64,000 nucleotides of DNA from Roseovarius halotolerans (GCF_900172255.1 NZ_FWFU01000002.1:248001-312000); one strand, 5' to 3'; numbered from the stretch's first letter, positions 1 through 8,203 are shown. Numbers and translations are program-made. Notes: generated by a model from the letters alone, not told the origin.

Positions 1-1
1 C

Positions 2-589
2 GCCGGGCTCAGGACCGAACGCCGCATCAGCCACGCCTTCGTGATGCTGACCAACGACTATCCGCGCCCCTTCATCATCACCGATGCCGCCGTCAACGTG
101 CAGCCCGACCTTCTGGAGAAGGCCGACATCGCGCAGAACGCCATCGGGCTCTGGCACGCGCTGTTCGGCCCGCAGAAACCCCATCTCGCCATCCTTGCGG
201 CGGTCGAAACCGTGCATCCCCGGATGCCAGCGACGATCGACGCCGCCGCGCTGTGCAAGATGGCCGATCGCGGGCAGATCACCGGCGCGCTGCTTGACGG
301 GCCACTGGCCTTCGACAACGCCATCAGCGTCAGGGCGGCGCAGGAAAAGGGCATCGACTCGGTGGTTGCGGGCCATGCCGACATCCTGCTCGTGCCCGAT
401 ATCGAGGCCGGGAACATGCTGGCCAAGCAACTGATTTTCATGGGCCACGCCGAAGGCGCGGGGATCGTTCTGGGCGCGCGCGTGCCGGTGATCCTGACCA
501 GTCGCGCCGACAGCGTGCGCGCACGGCTTCTGTCCTGCGCGCTCGCGGTGCTGCTGGCCGACGCGCGCGACAGGGGGCAAGTCAAATGA
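2..589 (+). CDS. pta: Phosphate acetyl/butyryltransferase, C-terminal part (5' end outside window)
   Basis: About 195 residues are visible, open at the left edge of the window. The protein transfers acetyl or another short acyl group between CoA and phosphate, in the cytoplasm. The visible part carries the family signatures: a segment beginning RRISHAFVM, then FIITDAAVN, the core around ALLDGPLAFDNAIS and the late LVPDIEAGNMLAKQL block. In Rhodobacterales this domain is often the C-terminal half of a protein with an N-terminal MaoC/enoyl-CoA hydratase domain; that half would lie outside the window, so the fusion is inferred only. The stop overlaps the ackA start (ATGA), which gives a pta-ackA operon for acyl-CoA to acyl phosphate to carboxylate with ATP formation. 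Substrate preference (acetyl, propionyl or butyryl) cannot be read from the sequence. Confidence 0.9.
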   Translation, partial: AGLRTERRISHAFVMLTNDYPRPFIITDAAVNVQPDLLEKADIAQNAIGLWHALFGPQKPHLAILAAVETVHPRMPATIDAAALCKMADRGQITGALLDGPLAFDNAISVRAAQEKGIDSVVAGHADILLVPDIEAGNMLAKQLIFMGHAEGAGIVLGARVPVILTSRADSVRARLLSCALAVLLADARDRGQVK

Positions 590-1704
590 CCGAAACGATC
601 CTGACACTCAATGCCGGGTCATCCAGCCTCAAGTTCCGCGTATTCGCGCGCGACGGGCTCCGCGAGCTGGCTGGGGGCAAGGCCACCCGCATCGGCGGCG
701 CGGCGCAGTTCAACGCCTATATCACCGACGGTCCGACCACGCAGACCACGCTCGCACCCGGCGCGGATCACCATGCCGCGCTGGAATCCGTGATCGCGTT
801 CCTGAAGGCCCATGCCAGCGAATGGCAAAGCGTCGCCATCGCGCACCGGGTTGTCCATGGCGGCACGCGCTATACCGGGCCGGTGCGGGTCACACCGCAG
901 GTGCTCACCGACCTCGAAGCGCTCAACCCACTCGCGCCACTGCATCAGCCCCACAACCTCGCCGCCATCGCCGCCTCCGAGAGGGTCGAAGCGGACGTGC
1001 CCGATATCGCCTGTTTCGACACCGCCTTTCACGCCGGTCACGGGCCGATGACGACCCGTTTCGCGATCCCGGCGGAATTTCATGAGGCAGGCGTGCGCCG
1101 CTACGGGTTTCACGGCCTGTCTTACGCCTGGGTCGCCGAGTCCCTTCGCCGCGATCACCCCGCGCTTCACGCCGGGCGCGTGATCGCCGCGCATCTCGGC
1201 AACGGCTCCAGCCTCTGTGCGATGTCACAGGGCCAGAGCCGCGACACCACCATGAGCATGAGCACCCTTGACGGCGTGCCCATGGGCACCCGCTCGGGCG
1301 CGATCGACCCCGGCGCGGTGATGCACCTCATGCGCGCGCATCGCATGTCGGCGGCTGAGGTCGAAACGATGCTCTACGACCGCTCGGGTCTGCTTGGCCT
1401 TTCGGGGATCTCAAACGATGTGGCGACCCTTCTGGATGACGGCTCGGATGGCGCGCGCTTCGCGCTCGACTATTTCGCCCGGCGCTGCGCACAGGCGGCG
1501 GCGTCGCTGGCGGTGGTGCTCGGCGGGATCGACGCGATGGTGTTCACCGGCGGTATCGGCGAACACGCAAGCTCCGTGCGCGAGCGGATCATCGCCCAGC
1601 TCGCGCCGCTCGGCGATTTCCGGACGCTGGTGATCCCCGCCAACGAAGAACGGATGATGGCGCTTGAGGCGCTCTCGGTCCTCGAACGCGATCATGCCGC
1701 ATGA
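586..1704 (+). CDS. ackA: Acetate/propionate kinase
   Basis: Converts acetyl phosphate plus ADP to acetate plus ATP (reversible), in the cytoplasm. The 372-residue protein is slightly shorter than E. coli AckA (400). ASKHA-fold motifs are in order: NAGSSSLKF at residues 9-17, HRVVHGG at 87-93, FDTAFH at 144-149 with the catalytic Asp, RYGFHGLSY at 172-180, HLGNGSSL at 203-210, GTRSGAIDPG at 234-243 and a late GGIGEHA nucleotide-binding loop. The ATG sits inside the stop overlap of the upstream acyltransferase (ATGA), so the two are translationally coupled. It is followed by a 139-bp gap that begins with a palindrome at 1721-1759. The shorter C-terminus (missing part of the last helix region) is common in alphaproteobacterial members. 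Confidence 0.93.
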   Translation: MTETILTLNAGSSSLKFRVFARDGLRELAGGKATRIGGAAQFNAYITDGPTTQTTLAPGADHHAALESVIAFLKAHASEWQSVAIAHRVVHGGTRYTGPVRVTPQVLTDLEALNPLAPLHQPHNLAAIAASERVEADVPDIACFDTAFHAGHGPMTTRFAIPAEFHEAGVRRYGFHGLSYAWVAESLRRDHPALHAGRVIAAHLGNGSSLCAMSQGQSRDTTMSMSTLDGVPMGTRSGAIDPGAVMHLMRAHRMSAAEVETMLYDRSGLLGLSGISNDVATLLDDGSDGARFALDYFARRCAQAAASLAVVLGGIDAMVFTGGIGEHASSVRERIIAQLAPLGDFRTLVIPANEERMMALEALSVLERDHAA

Positions 1705-1720
1705 TTGCCCGCCTCCGGTT

Positions 1721-1759
1721 TGGTACAAAACGGGGGGTCGTTATGTGCGTTTTGTACCA
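1721..1759. repeat. Perfect 12-bp inverted repeat TGGTACAAAACG / CGTTTTGTACCA
   Basis: The left arm is at 1721-1732 and the right arm at 1748-1759, with a 15-nt centre, 17 bp after the ackA stop. The arms share the core GTACAAAAC with a second cluster at 12949-12985. It could fold as a 3' RNA hairpin or serve as a protein-binding palindrome. There is no clear uridine tract beyond the arm. Confidence 0.6.
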
Positions 1760-1843
1760 TCCTTCCTGCGCTGCTGATGCCTCTTTCGCCTGCGTCCCCG
1801 ATCCGCTAAGCCTGCCGGAACCCGCGCAATCAAAGGCCCGCAT

Positions 1844-3382
1844 ATGAGACCCGTCCGCCTGCTTTCCGGTGTCCTGACTGTCAGCGGATGGACCATGCTC
1901 AGCCGAATTCTGGGGTTCGTGCGCGATGTTCTGATCGCCAATTTCCTTGGCCCCGGCGCCTTGATGGATGCCTATGTGGCCGCCTTCCGCCTGCCCAACA
2001 TGTTTCGCCGCTTCTTCGCCGAAGGCGCCTTCAACGCGGCATTTGTTCCAATGTTTTCAAAGAAATACGAGGGTGATGAAGACCACGTCAAATTCGCCTC
2101 ACAGGCCATGTCGGGGCTGGCGCTGGTGCTCTTGGCGCTCACCGGTCTTGCGATGCTTTTCATGCCCGCTCTGGTCTGGGCCACCGCAGAAGGCTTTGCC
2201 GGGGACGAGCGGTTCGATCTGACGGTCGCCTTCGGGCGCATCGCCTTTCCCTATATCCTGTTCATCTCTCTCGCTGCGCTCTTTTCGGGTGTGCTCAACG
2301 CCACCGGCCGCTTCGCCGCCGCCGCCGCCGCCCCCGTCCTGCTCAATGTCATGCTCATCGCCGCCATGACTTTCGCCGCCCTCAACAACGGCCCGGTGGC
2401 AGATGCGCTTGTCTGGACGATCCCCTTCGCGGGCGCGGCCCAGCTTGCGCTGGTCTGGATCGCCGCGGCGCGTGCCGGGTTCCACATCCGGACCGAGCGC
2501 CCGCGCTGGACCCCAGACATGGCGCGCCTTGTGCGCATCGCGATTCCGGCCGCGCTTGCGGGCGGGGTCATGCAGGTCAATCTTCTGGTCGGACAGCAGG
2601 TCGCCTCGAATTACGACAAGGCCGTGAGCTGGCTCTACTCCGCGGACCGCCTTTACCAGTTGCCGCTTGGCGTGGTGGGCATCGCTGTCGGCATCGTGCT
2701 GCTGCCCGATCTTTCACGCCGTCTCAAGATCGACGATCACAAGGGCGCGCGCGCCGCGTATTCCCGCGCAACCGAGATATCGCTGGCGCTGACCGTGCCC
2801 TGCGCCGTGGCACTGGTGGCGGTCCCGCTGCCACTGGTCTCGGTGCTGTTCGAGCGCGGCGCCTTCGGGACCGACGACACCGCCGCCACCGCGCTTGCGG
2901 TCGCGATCTATGGCCTGGGCCTCCCGGCCTTCGTTCTCCAGAAGATCCTGCAACCTCTGTTCTTCGCACGAGAGGACACCAAGAGCCCGTTCCGCTATGC
3001 CGTGGTGGCGATGATCGTCAACGCGGCCGTGGCGATCGGACTGGCCTATCTGATCGGCTGGATCGCCGCCGCCATCGCCGCCACTGTCGCGGGTTGGGTG
3101 ATGCTCGGACTGCTTGTGCGCGGCACGCGCAGCTATGGCGAGGTTGCCCGCCTTGATGATCGCTGCCGCGACCGTATCTGGCGCATCCTTGTCGCCTCGG
3201 CGCTTATGGGGGTGATCATCTGGGGCATCAGCGTGCTGCTGGTGCCGTTCTTCGGCATGTCCGGGCTGCGCTGGCTGGCGCTTCTGGCGCTGATCGGAAC
3301 GGGGATCGTCAGCTATTTCGGGATCGGCCATCTGATCGGCGCATTTCATCTCTCGGAGTTCCGCGCCAGCCTGCGCCGCTGA
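1844..3382 (+). CDS. murJ: Lipid II flippase MurJ (MviN)
   Basis: Integral inner-membrane flippase that moves lipid II to the periplasmic face for peptidoglycan synthesis. The 512-residue length is that of the MurJ/MviN family (about 500-525). The N-terminal signature SRILGFVRDVLIANFLG, then AYVAAFRLPNMFRRFFAEGAFNAAF, is diagnostic; the arginines of the RxxNxFRR region line the central cavity in MurJ structures. About 14 hydrophobic segments can be followed along the sequence. The ATG at 1844 gives this signature only about 20 residues in, as in homologues. It lies 139 bp after ackA and is probably transcribed separately or by read-through. The next gene is convergent. Confidence 0.95.
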   Translation: MRPVRLLSGVLTVSGWTMLSRILGFVRDVLIANFLGPGALMDAYVAAFRLPNMFRRFFAEGAFNAAFVPMFSKKYEGDEDHVKFASQAMSGLALVLLALTGLAMLFMPALVWATAEGFAGDERFDLTVAFGRIAFPYILFISLAALFSGVLNATGRFAAAAAAPVLLNVMLIAAMTFAALNNGPVADALVWTIPFAGAAQLALVWIAAARAGFHIRTERPRWTPDMARLVRIAIPAALAGGVMQVNLLVGQQVASNYDKAVSWLYSADRLYQLPLGVVGIAVGIVLLPDLSRRLKIDDHKGARAAYSRATEISLALTVPCAVALVAVPLPLVSVLFERGAFGTDDTAATALAVAIYGLGLPAFVLQKILQPLFFAREDTKSPFRYAVVAMIVNAAVAIGLAYLIGWIAAAIAATVAGWVMLGLLVRGTRSYGEVARLDDRCRDRIWRILVASALMGVIIWGISVLLVPFFGMSGLRWLALLALIGTGIVSYFGIGHLIGAFHLSEFRASLRR

Positions 3383-3400
3383 GGCGGGGTCCGGTCTCGC

Positions 3401-4090
3401 TCAGCGGTGGCGGATCTTGGCGCGAATCCGCGCCCAGCCACCCGGCGCCAGGAAAAACGACAGGATGAACCCGGCGGCAAACCCGGCCACATCCGCCAGC
3501 CACATCCGGTTCGCCCCGAAGATCAGGCCAAAGACCAGCTGCAGTCCCATCAGCACCCCGATCAGGCTGAAAGCCCGGAACTGCTGAGCGCCCATCTGCC
3601 CCAGCTTGAGCCACATGAGATAGGTGAACCCCCCGATCAGCCCGTAAACCCCCGGAAACGCCCCGATGAGCCAGCGCTGCTGCTCGGGCATCGCCAGCCC
3701 GAACACCACGGCACCCACCACCGCCGACGTCACGAACAGCACCAGCACAGCCCATTGCGCAAAGACCTCGCCCACGAACTTTCCCAACGCCAGCAGCATC
3801 ACCCCGGCAAACAGCGCATGCGTGAACGAGCCATGCAGGAACAGATAGGTCACGAACCGCTTCACATGCGTCATCGGCCAGACGTTGTTCTGCACCATCC
3901 AGCCGAAAATATCGCTGTTGAACCCGTAATCCTGGATCGCACCCTGCCGCCACCCGACCGCCTCGGGGCCACCGATCAGGCCGCGCGCACCCAGGTTGAA
4001 AACGGCCTCTATGCCGATGATCACGAGGAACAATGCCACCACGACGGGCGGCAAGGGGTTGACCGGACGGTCTGAACGGGGACTGCTCAT
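3401..4090 (-). CDS. Rhomboid-fold membrane protein lacking the catalytic Ser and His (pseudo-rhomboid)
   Basis: 229 residues with six or so membrane segments. The start at 4090 has AAGGAG nine bases upstream; a longer open frame to 4639 is only an antisense shadow of trpS. The order of features is rhomboid: a soluble loop, FLHGSFTHALFAG at residues 84-96 (equivalent to the FLHxxxxHxxxN helix), GAFPGVYGLIGG at 143-154 where active rhomboids have G-x-S-G, and ADVAGFAAG at 199-207 where they have AHxxGxxxG. The nucleophile position is Phe145, the general-base His is Asp200, and the helix-2 Asn is Ala95. The first His of the helix-2 motif (H86, H91) remains. So this is a rhomboid relative that should not be proteolytic; a chaperone or quality-control role like eukaryotic iRhoms and derlins is inference. 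It is divergent from trpS and convergent with murJ. Confidence 0.8.
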   Translation of the reverse strand: MSSPRSDRPVNPLPPVVVALFLVIIGIEAVFNLGARGLIGGPEAVGWRQGAIQDYGFNSDIFGWMVQNNVWPMTHVKRFVTYLFLHGSFTHALFAGVMLLALGKFVGEVFAQWAVLVLFVTSAVVGAVVFGLAMPEQQRWLIGAFPGVYGLIGGFTYLMWLKLGQMGAQQFRAFSLIGVLMGLQLVFGLIFGANRMWLADVAGFAAGFILSFFLAPGGWARIRAKIRHR

Positions 4091-4165
4091 GTGGCGCTCT
4101 CCTTGACGGGGCTTTGACCCATGGGTAAGCGAGGCTGGCACGGAAATCCACCACGGAGATGAGCC

Positions 4166-5191
4166 ATGACCGAGCCGGTCTTCACCCCCCGCGTCTTTTC
4201 GGGGATCCAGCCTTCGGGAAACCTGACGCTCGGCAACTACCTTGGCGCGCTCAAACGCTTCGCCAACAGCCAGAACGCAGGCGTCGAGTCGATCTTCTGC
4301 ATGGTCGACCTGCATGCCATCACCGTCTGGCAGGAGCCCCAGAAACTGCGCCGCGCCACCCGCGAACTCGCGGCCGGTTTCATCGCCTCCGGGATCGATC
4401 CGCAGAAGTCCATCCTCTTCAACCAGAGCCAGGTGCCCGAGCACACGCAACTGGCCTGGGTGTTCAACTGCGTCGCGCGCATGGGCTGGATGAAACGCAT
4501 GACCCAGTTCAAGGACAAGGCCGGCAAGAATGCCGAACAGGCCAGCCTCGGGCTCTTCGGCTACCCGGCGCTGATGGCCGCCGACATCCTTGTATATCAC
4601 GCCACCCACGTCCCGGTCGGCGAAGACCAGAAACAGCATCTCGAACTGACCCGCGACATCGCGATCAAGTTCAACAACGATTACGGCGTCGATTTCTTCC
4701 CGATCACCGAGCCGGTGATCGAAGGCGCCGCCACGCGGGTCATGAGCCTGCGCGACGGCACCAAGAAAATGTCGAAGTCCGATCCCTCGGACATGAGCCG
4801 CATCAACCTCACCGACGATGCCGACACCATCGCCAAGAAGATCCGCAAGGCCAAGACCGACCCCGAGCCCCTCCCCGGTGATGCCGGCGGCCTCGAGGAC
4901 CGCCCCGAGGCGCGCAACCTCGTCAATATCTACGCAGCCCTCTCGGATCAGAGCGTGGACCAGGTAATGCGCGATGCGGGCGGCAAACCCTTCTCGGAAT
5001 TCAAGCCGATGCTGGCCGACCTCGCGGTCGACAAGCTGGCGCCGATCTCAACCGAAATGGGCCGGCTCATGCAGGATGTCTCGGAAATCGACCGCGTCCT
5101 TGCCGACGGTGCGGAACGTGCCCGGGCGATCGCAACGCCGATCCTGCAAAAGACCTACGAGATCGCGGGCATGGTCGGCGCCCGGGTTTGA
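4166..5191 (+). CDS. trpS: Tryptophanyl-tRNA synthetase
   Basis: Class Ic aminoacyl-tRNA synthetase charging tRNA-Trp. The 341-residue length fits the bacterial family. The HIGH-equivalent segment [15 protein letters not shown] lies at residues 13-27 and the KMSKS loop ([10 protein letters not shown]) near 200-209. [10 protein letters not shown] and the [13 protein letters not shown] block are further family markers. The ATG at 4166 is preceded by GGAG. It is transcribed alone, divergently from the pseudo-rhomboid gene across 75 bp, and converges with the L,D-transpeptidase gene 23 bp after its stop. Confidence 0.97.
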   Translation: MTEPVFTPRVFSGIQPSGNLTLGNYLGALKRFANSQNAGVESIFCMVDLHAITVWQEPQKLRRATRELAAGFIASGIDPQKSILFNQSQVPEHTQLAWVFNCVARMGWMKRMTQFKDKAGKNAEQASLGLFGYPALMAADILVYHATHVPVGEDQKQHLELTRDIAIKFNNDYGVDFFPITEPVIEGAATRVMSLRDGTKKMSKSDPSDMSRINLTDDADTIAKKIRKAKTDPEPLPGDAGGLEDRPEARNLVNIYAALSDQSVDQVMRDAGGKPFSEFKPMLADLAVDKLAPISTEMGRLMQDVSEIDRVLADGAERARAIATPILQKTYEIAGMVGARV

Positions 5192-5214
5192 CCCGGGCCA
5201 CCGCCACCCGTCTC

Positions 5215-5772
5215 TCAGATCAGCCGCACCTGCGTGCCCACCTCGGTCAGCTCGTAAAGCTCGGCGATCTTCTCGTTGTAAAGACCGATGCAGCCATCCG
5301 ACGATTTGCGCCCGATCTTGCGCGTGTCATGGGTGCCGTGGATGCGGTAATACTGCCAGGACAGATGCAACGCATGGGTGCCCATCGGGTTCTCGGGGCC
5401 GGGCGGCACCGTGACGGGCAGCGACGGGTCGCGCTCGCGCATGGATGGCGTCGGCGTCCATGACGGACCCTCGACCTTCCTGACGATCCTTGTCAGGCCC
5501 AACTTGGTCAGCTCCGGGCTGCGTGGCACGGATGTCGGGAACAGCCTATAGACGCTTTCATCCTCCGACCAGAAGTGCAGAGCGCGCGACCGCGTATCGG
5601 CCACGATCGCGCCATGCTCCAGCGTGTCGAAATGATCGCGCCAGTCAAGCAGCGCGAAACCCGAGGTATTGCGCCGCACCCCGCTTGACGGTTCCGCCCA
5701 GACGGCCGGCGCCGCCAAAAGCGCCGCGCCCCCGGCGATGATCGATCGGCGGTTGAACGCTCGTGCTGTCAT
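5215..5772 (-). CDS. L,D-transpeptidase (YkuD family), exported
   Basis: 185 residues. The N-terminus NRRSIIAGGAALLAAPAVWA is a signal peptide with a twin-arginine-like pair and an AWA cleavage site, so the enzyme acts in the periplasm. The YkuD catalytic segment is present near the C-terminus: HGTHD at residues 145-149 and SSDGCIGL at 157-164, giving His145 and Cys161 as the likely pair. The usual S(T/H)GC(I/V)R is here SDGCIG, so the arginine after the Cys is replaced by Gly, a variant seen in some proteobacterial members. It should form 3-3 peptidoglycan crosslinks or attach or release envelope proteins. AAGGAG lies seven bases before the ATG. It converges with trpS. Confidence 0.85.
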   Translation of the reverse strand: MTARAFNRRSIIAGGAALLAAPAVWAEPSSGVRRNTSGFALLDWRDHFDTLEHGAIVADTRSRALHFWSEDESVYRLFPTSVPRSPELTKLGLTRIVRKVEGPSWTPTPSMRERDPSLPVTVPPGPENPMGTHALHLSWQYYRIHGTHDTRKIGRKSSDGCIGLYNEKIAELYELTEVGTQVRLI

Positions 5773-5885
5773 TCCATGTCTCCTTTATCCTGCTCGTGCC
5801 TGTTTCCTGGGGCGAAAAACACAAAACCGGCGCTCACATGCAAATCACGAAATGGTTGATGCGCAGCACACCGCCCCCCATCGCC

Positions 5886-5915
5886 TTGCGAAACGGGGCC
5901 GCGCCGCCCTAGTCT
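5886..5915 (+). promoter_or_regulatory. Putative housekeeping promoter TTGCGA-N18-TAGTCT
   Basis: The hexamers are at 5886-5891 and 5910-5915, 21 bp before the ATG of the VOC gene at 5937, which leaves a short leader containing its AAGGAG. The -10 form TAGnnT recurs before several genes here. Confidence 0.4.
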
Positions 5916-5936
5916 TGCAAAAAGGAGTTTCCCGCC

Positions 5937-6518
5937 ATGCGCAAACTGCAAACCCAAGGCGTGCATCACATCACCCTCACCGGCGCCGACCGCCAGACCA
6001 GCATCGACTTCTGGGAAGGGGTGCTCGGCATGCCCTTCATCTTCGATCAACCCAATCTCGACGATCCCGACGAGGGCCATCTCTATTTCGATCCCGGCGA
6101 CGGGCGGCTGATCACCATCTTCACCAACGAGACCCGAACGGCCGTCCATAAACGCACCCCGACCGATCCGGGCTGCGTGCACCACCTGGCCTTCAATGTC
6201 AGCCGTGCGAGCTTCTCGCAGGCCGTCGAACGGCTCAATGAGCGCGGCATCGGCCATTCAGGCCCCAAGGACCGGGGCTTCATGGATTCGATCTATTTCA
6301 AGGACCCGATGGGCCTCCTGATCGAACTGGCCTGCTACCGGTTCGAACCCCCATTCGGGTGCAGCCATGCCGATGTCATGATCGAGGCGCACCGCATCCG
6401 GGTGGCGCGCGGCGACCATCATATCGCCGAAATACACCTCGCGGACGCGATCGAACATCTCGTGACCGCGCGCCAGCAAAGCCTGTCATCGGATCGCAGC
6501 CCGCAGGATCCCTACTGA
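5937..6518 (+). CDS. VOC-superfamily protein (glyoxalase / extradiol-dioxygenase fold)
   Basis: 193 residues. The fold shows in GVHHITLTGADRQTSIDFWEG (a first metal-ligand His at about residue 10), then LYFDPGDGRLITIF, CVHHLAFNVS (second-module His) and the terminal MGLLIELACY with the Glu ligand. It therefore keeps the three ligands (His, His, Glu) of metal-dependent vicinal-oxygen-chelate enzymes. The reaction is not predictable: lactoylglutathione lyase, ring-cleavage dioxygenase and antibiotic-binding members share this layout. An AAGGAG precedes the ATG. A second VOC gene follows 111 bp downstream on the same strand, but the two differ in sequence and are not a simple tandem duplication. 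Confidence 0.8.
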   Translation: MRKLQTQGVHHITLTGADRQTSIDFWEGVLGMPFIFDQPNLDDPDEGHLYFDPGDGRLITIFTNETRTAVHKRTPTDPGCVHHLAFNVSRASFSQAVERLNERGIGHSGPKDRGFMDSIYFKDPMGLLIELACYRFEPPFGCSHADVMIEAHRIRVARGDHHIAEIHLADAIEHLVTARQQSLSSDRSPQDPY

Positions 6519-6629
6519 CCGCGTCATCTGTGCGCCTTGGCACAGCCCCTGCCTGATTCTGCGCAATTGCGCATGCGGCCCCTGGATGCCCATCTCCTGC
6601 ATCAACCGCACAGATGCAGAGGCCCCGCC

Positions 6630-7115
6630 ATGACCACGGATATTCACCCCGAAGCCCGGATCGGGCACGTCCATCTCAAGGTCGCCGATCTCGACCGCGC
6701 GATCGGCTTTTATTCAGGCGTGCTCGGCTTCCCCGTCCAGCAACGCTGGGGCGCCCGCGCCGCATTCCTCGGCGCGGGCGGCTATCACCACCATATCGCT
6801 CTCAACACCTGGGACTCGCTTGGCGCCACACCCGCGCCCAAGGGCCATACCGGCCTTTACCATGCGGCGATTCTCTACCCCGACCGCGCGCAGCTCGCCG
6901 ATGCGCTGCGCCGCGTCCTCGCCGTCGACCTTTCGCTTGACGGCGCCGCCGATCATGGCGTCAGCGAAGCGCTCTATCTGCGCGACCCCGACGGCAATGG
7001 CATCGAACTCTACCGCGACCGCCCGCCAGAGGACTGGCCGCGCGATCCCGACGGCCAGCTTGCGATGACCAACAGCCCGCTCGATCTTGACGCGCTGCTC
7101 GCCGAGGCCCCCTGA
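6630..7115 (+). CDS. VOC-superfamily protein, catechol-2,3-dioxygenase-like
   Basis: 161 residues from the ATG at 6630; an in-frame upstream start at 6537 would add a low-complexity tail lacking the fold, so it was not used. IGHVHLKVADLDRAIGFYSG begins the domain and gives the first His ligand. GGYHHHIALNTW carries the second, and YLRDPDGNGIELYRDRP the Glu ligand. This layout is closest to short one-domain ring-cleavage dioxygenases (CatE-like), but the physiological substrate is unknown. It lies between another VOC gene and a branched-chain aminotransferase gene and is followed within three bases by the AAATA-type element and a G/C hairpin (7118-7172). Confidence 0.8.
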   Translation: MTTDIHPEARIGHVHLKVADLDRAIGFYSGVLGFPVQQRWGARAAFLGAGGYHHHIALNTWDSLGATPAPKGHTGLYHAAILYPDRAQLADALRRVLAVDLSLDGAADHGVSEALYLRDPDGNGIELYRDRPPEDWPRDPDGQLAMTNSPLDLDALLAEAP

Positions 7116-7117
7116 CC

Positions 7118-7172
7118 CCTTCTTCTGTTTGAAAATATCCCGGGGAGCGCGAGGGGCTGGCCCCTCGCTCCC
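7118..7172 (+). terminator. Post-stop AAATA element with G/C-rich hairpin
   Basis: The stretch starts CCTTCTTCTG, contains GAAAATATCCCGGGG, and continues into an inverted repeat GGGAG..CGAGGGG / CCCCTCGCTCCC with a CTGG loop (7143-7172). The same layout occurs at 30733-30783 after another stop codon. It probably acts as a terminator or processing site. Confidence 0.5.
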
Positions 7173-7212
7173 GCGCGCGCCATTGGCGCGCCACTCCCTC
7201 GCTGAAGGGCTC

Positions 7213-7241
7213 TGGACCCTCCCGCGCAACCGGCCTAGGCT
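7213..7241 (+). promoter_or_regulatory. Putative promoter TGGACC-N17-TAGGCT of the aminotransferase gene
   Basis: The hexamers are at 7213-7218 and 7236-7241, 25 bp before the ATG at 7267. It lies just downstream of the hairpin that closes the VOC gene, consistent with a new transcription unit. Confidence 0.4.
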
Positions 7242-7266
7242 GCGCGCGCTGAACAGGAGGACGAAG

Positions 7267-8133
7267 ATGGCAGTCGGCACCGATATCCGCACCTATTTCG
7301 ATGGCGCATGGCATGATGGCGACCTTGCGGTGATGCGCGCGGCCGATCATGGTTCCTGGCTCGGCACCACGGTCTTCGACGGCGCGCGCTATGCGCATGG
7401 GCTGACCCCGGATCTCGACCTGCATTGCGCGCGGGTGAACGCCTCCGCCGAGGCGCTGATGATCAAGCCGACGGTTGCGCCCGAAGACATGGTGCAGATC
7501 ATCCAAGAGGGGCTTGCCGCCTACGATTCTCAAACCGCGGTCTATATCCGCCCGATGTACTGGTCGATCAGCGGCGGCCCGCTTGGCGTCATGCCCGACC
7601 GCGACGGCGGCACCGGCTTTGCCATCTGCCTCGAGGCCACGCCGATGGCGCCGCCGGGCAGTTCGACCACCCTCACCCGCACCCGCTTTCGCCGCCCCGT
7701 TCTCGAAGACGCCGTGGTCAACGCCAAGGCGGGCTGCCTCTATCCCAACAACGCCCGGATGATCGCCGAGGCGCAGGCGCGCGGATTTGGCAATGCGCTG
7801 GTCGCCGACGCGCTCGGCAATGTCGCCGAGACCGCCACCGCCAATGTCTTCGCGGTAAAGGATGGCGCCGTGTTCACACCGGTCCCGAACGGCACGTTCT
7901 TGTCGGGGATCACCCGCGCACGCCATATCCGGAACCTGCGCGCCGACGGGGTCGAGGTCCATGAGACCGTGATGAGCTTCCAGGACTTTCACGATGCCGA
8001 CGAAGTCTTTCTCTCGGGCAACATGATGAAAGTGACGCCTGTCACCGCCTTTGACGATACCCGATATCAGGTCGGCCCGCTGACCCGGCGCGTGCAGGAA
8101 ATGTACTGGGACTGGGCCGCCTCGGCGCGCTGA
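7267..8133 (+). CDS. ilvE: Branched-chain amino acid aminotransferase (class IV PLP enzyme)
   Basis: 288 residues, the size of the BCAT/D-amino-acid aminotransferase family. It should transfer the amino group between Leu/Ile/Val and 2-oxoglutarate, in the cytoplasm. The PLP lysine is in VVNAKAGCLYPNNARMIAEA; GNVAETATANVFAVKDG is the phosphate-cup region, followed by GTFLSGITRAR. The ATG at 7267 follows AGGAGG at seven bases; a longer frame reaching back to 7087 runs through the hairpin and is not used. It stands alone, between the hairpin after the VOC gene and the repeat region upstream of the dienoyl-CoA reductase gene. A related D-amino-acid or 4-amino-4-deoxychorismate activity cannot be ruled out from sequence alone. 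Confidence 0.85.
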   Translation: MAVGTDIRTYFDGAWHDGDLAVMRAADHGSWLGTTVFDGARYAHGLTPDLDLHCARVNASAEALMIKPTVAPEDMVQIIQEGLAAYDSQTAVYIRPMYWSISGGPLGVMPDRDGGTGFAICLEATPMAPPGSSTTLTRTRFRRPVLEDAVVNAKAGCLYPNNARMIAEAQARGFGNALVADALGNVAETATANVFAVKDGAVFTPVPNGTFLSGITRARHIRNLRADGVEVHETVMSFQDFHDADEVFLSGNMMKVTPVTAFDDTRYQVGPLTRRVQEMYWDWAASAR

Positions 8134-8148
8134 ATCCGGCCGCCGGCA

Positions 8149-8203
8149 ATACCGACGTCATACCGACGTCGGACCGACGCGATACCGAACCGCTGCCGAC
8201 ACC
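8149..8203. repeat. Five imperfect 11-bp tandem units (ATACCGACGTC type)
   Basis: Units start at 8149, 8160, 8171, 8182 and 8193: two identical ATACCGACGTC copies, then GGACCGACGCG, ATACCGAACCG and CTGCCGACACC. They lie between the aminotransferase stop and the fadH-like start. A spacing of 11 bp places every unit on the same face of the helix. Confidence 0.6.

Noticed and set aside
4091..4639. N-terminal extension of the pseudo-rhomboid frame to 4639
   Set aside because: It runs antisense to trpS, and a good ribosome site (AAGGAG) sits before the ATG at 4090.
6336..6356. GGTTCGAACCCCC, similar to a tRNA T-arm
   Set aside because: It lies inside the VOC coding sequence and no acceptor, D or anticodon arms can be drawn around it. 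I found no tRNA in the window.
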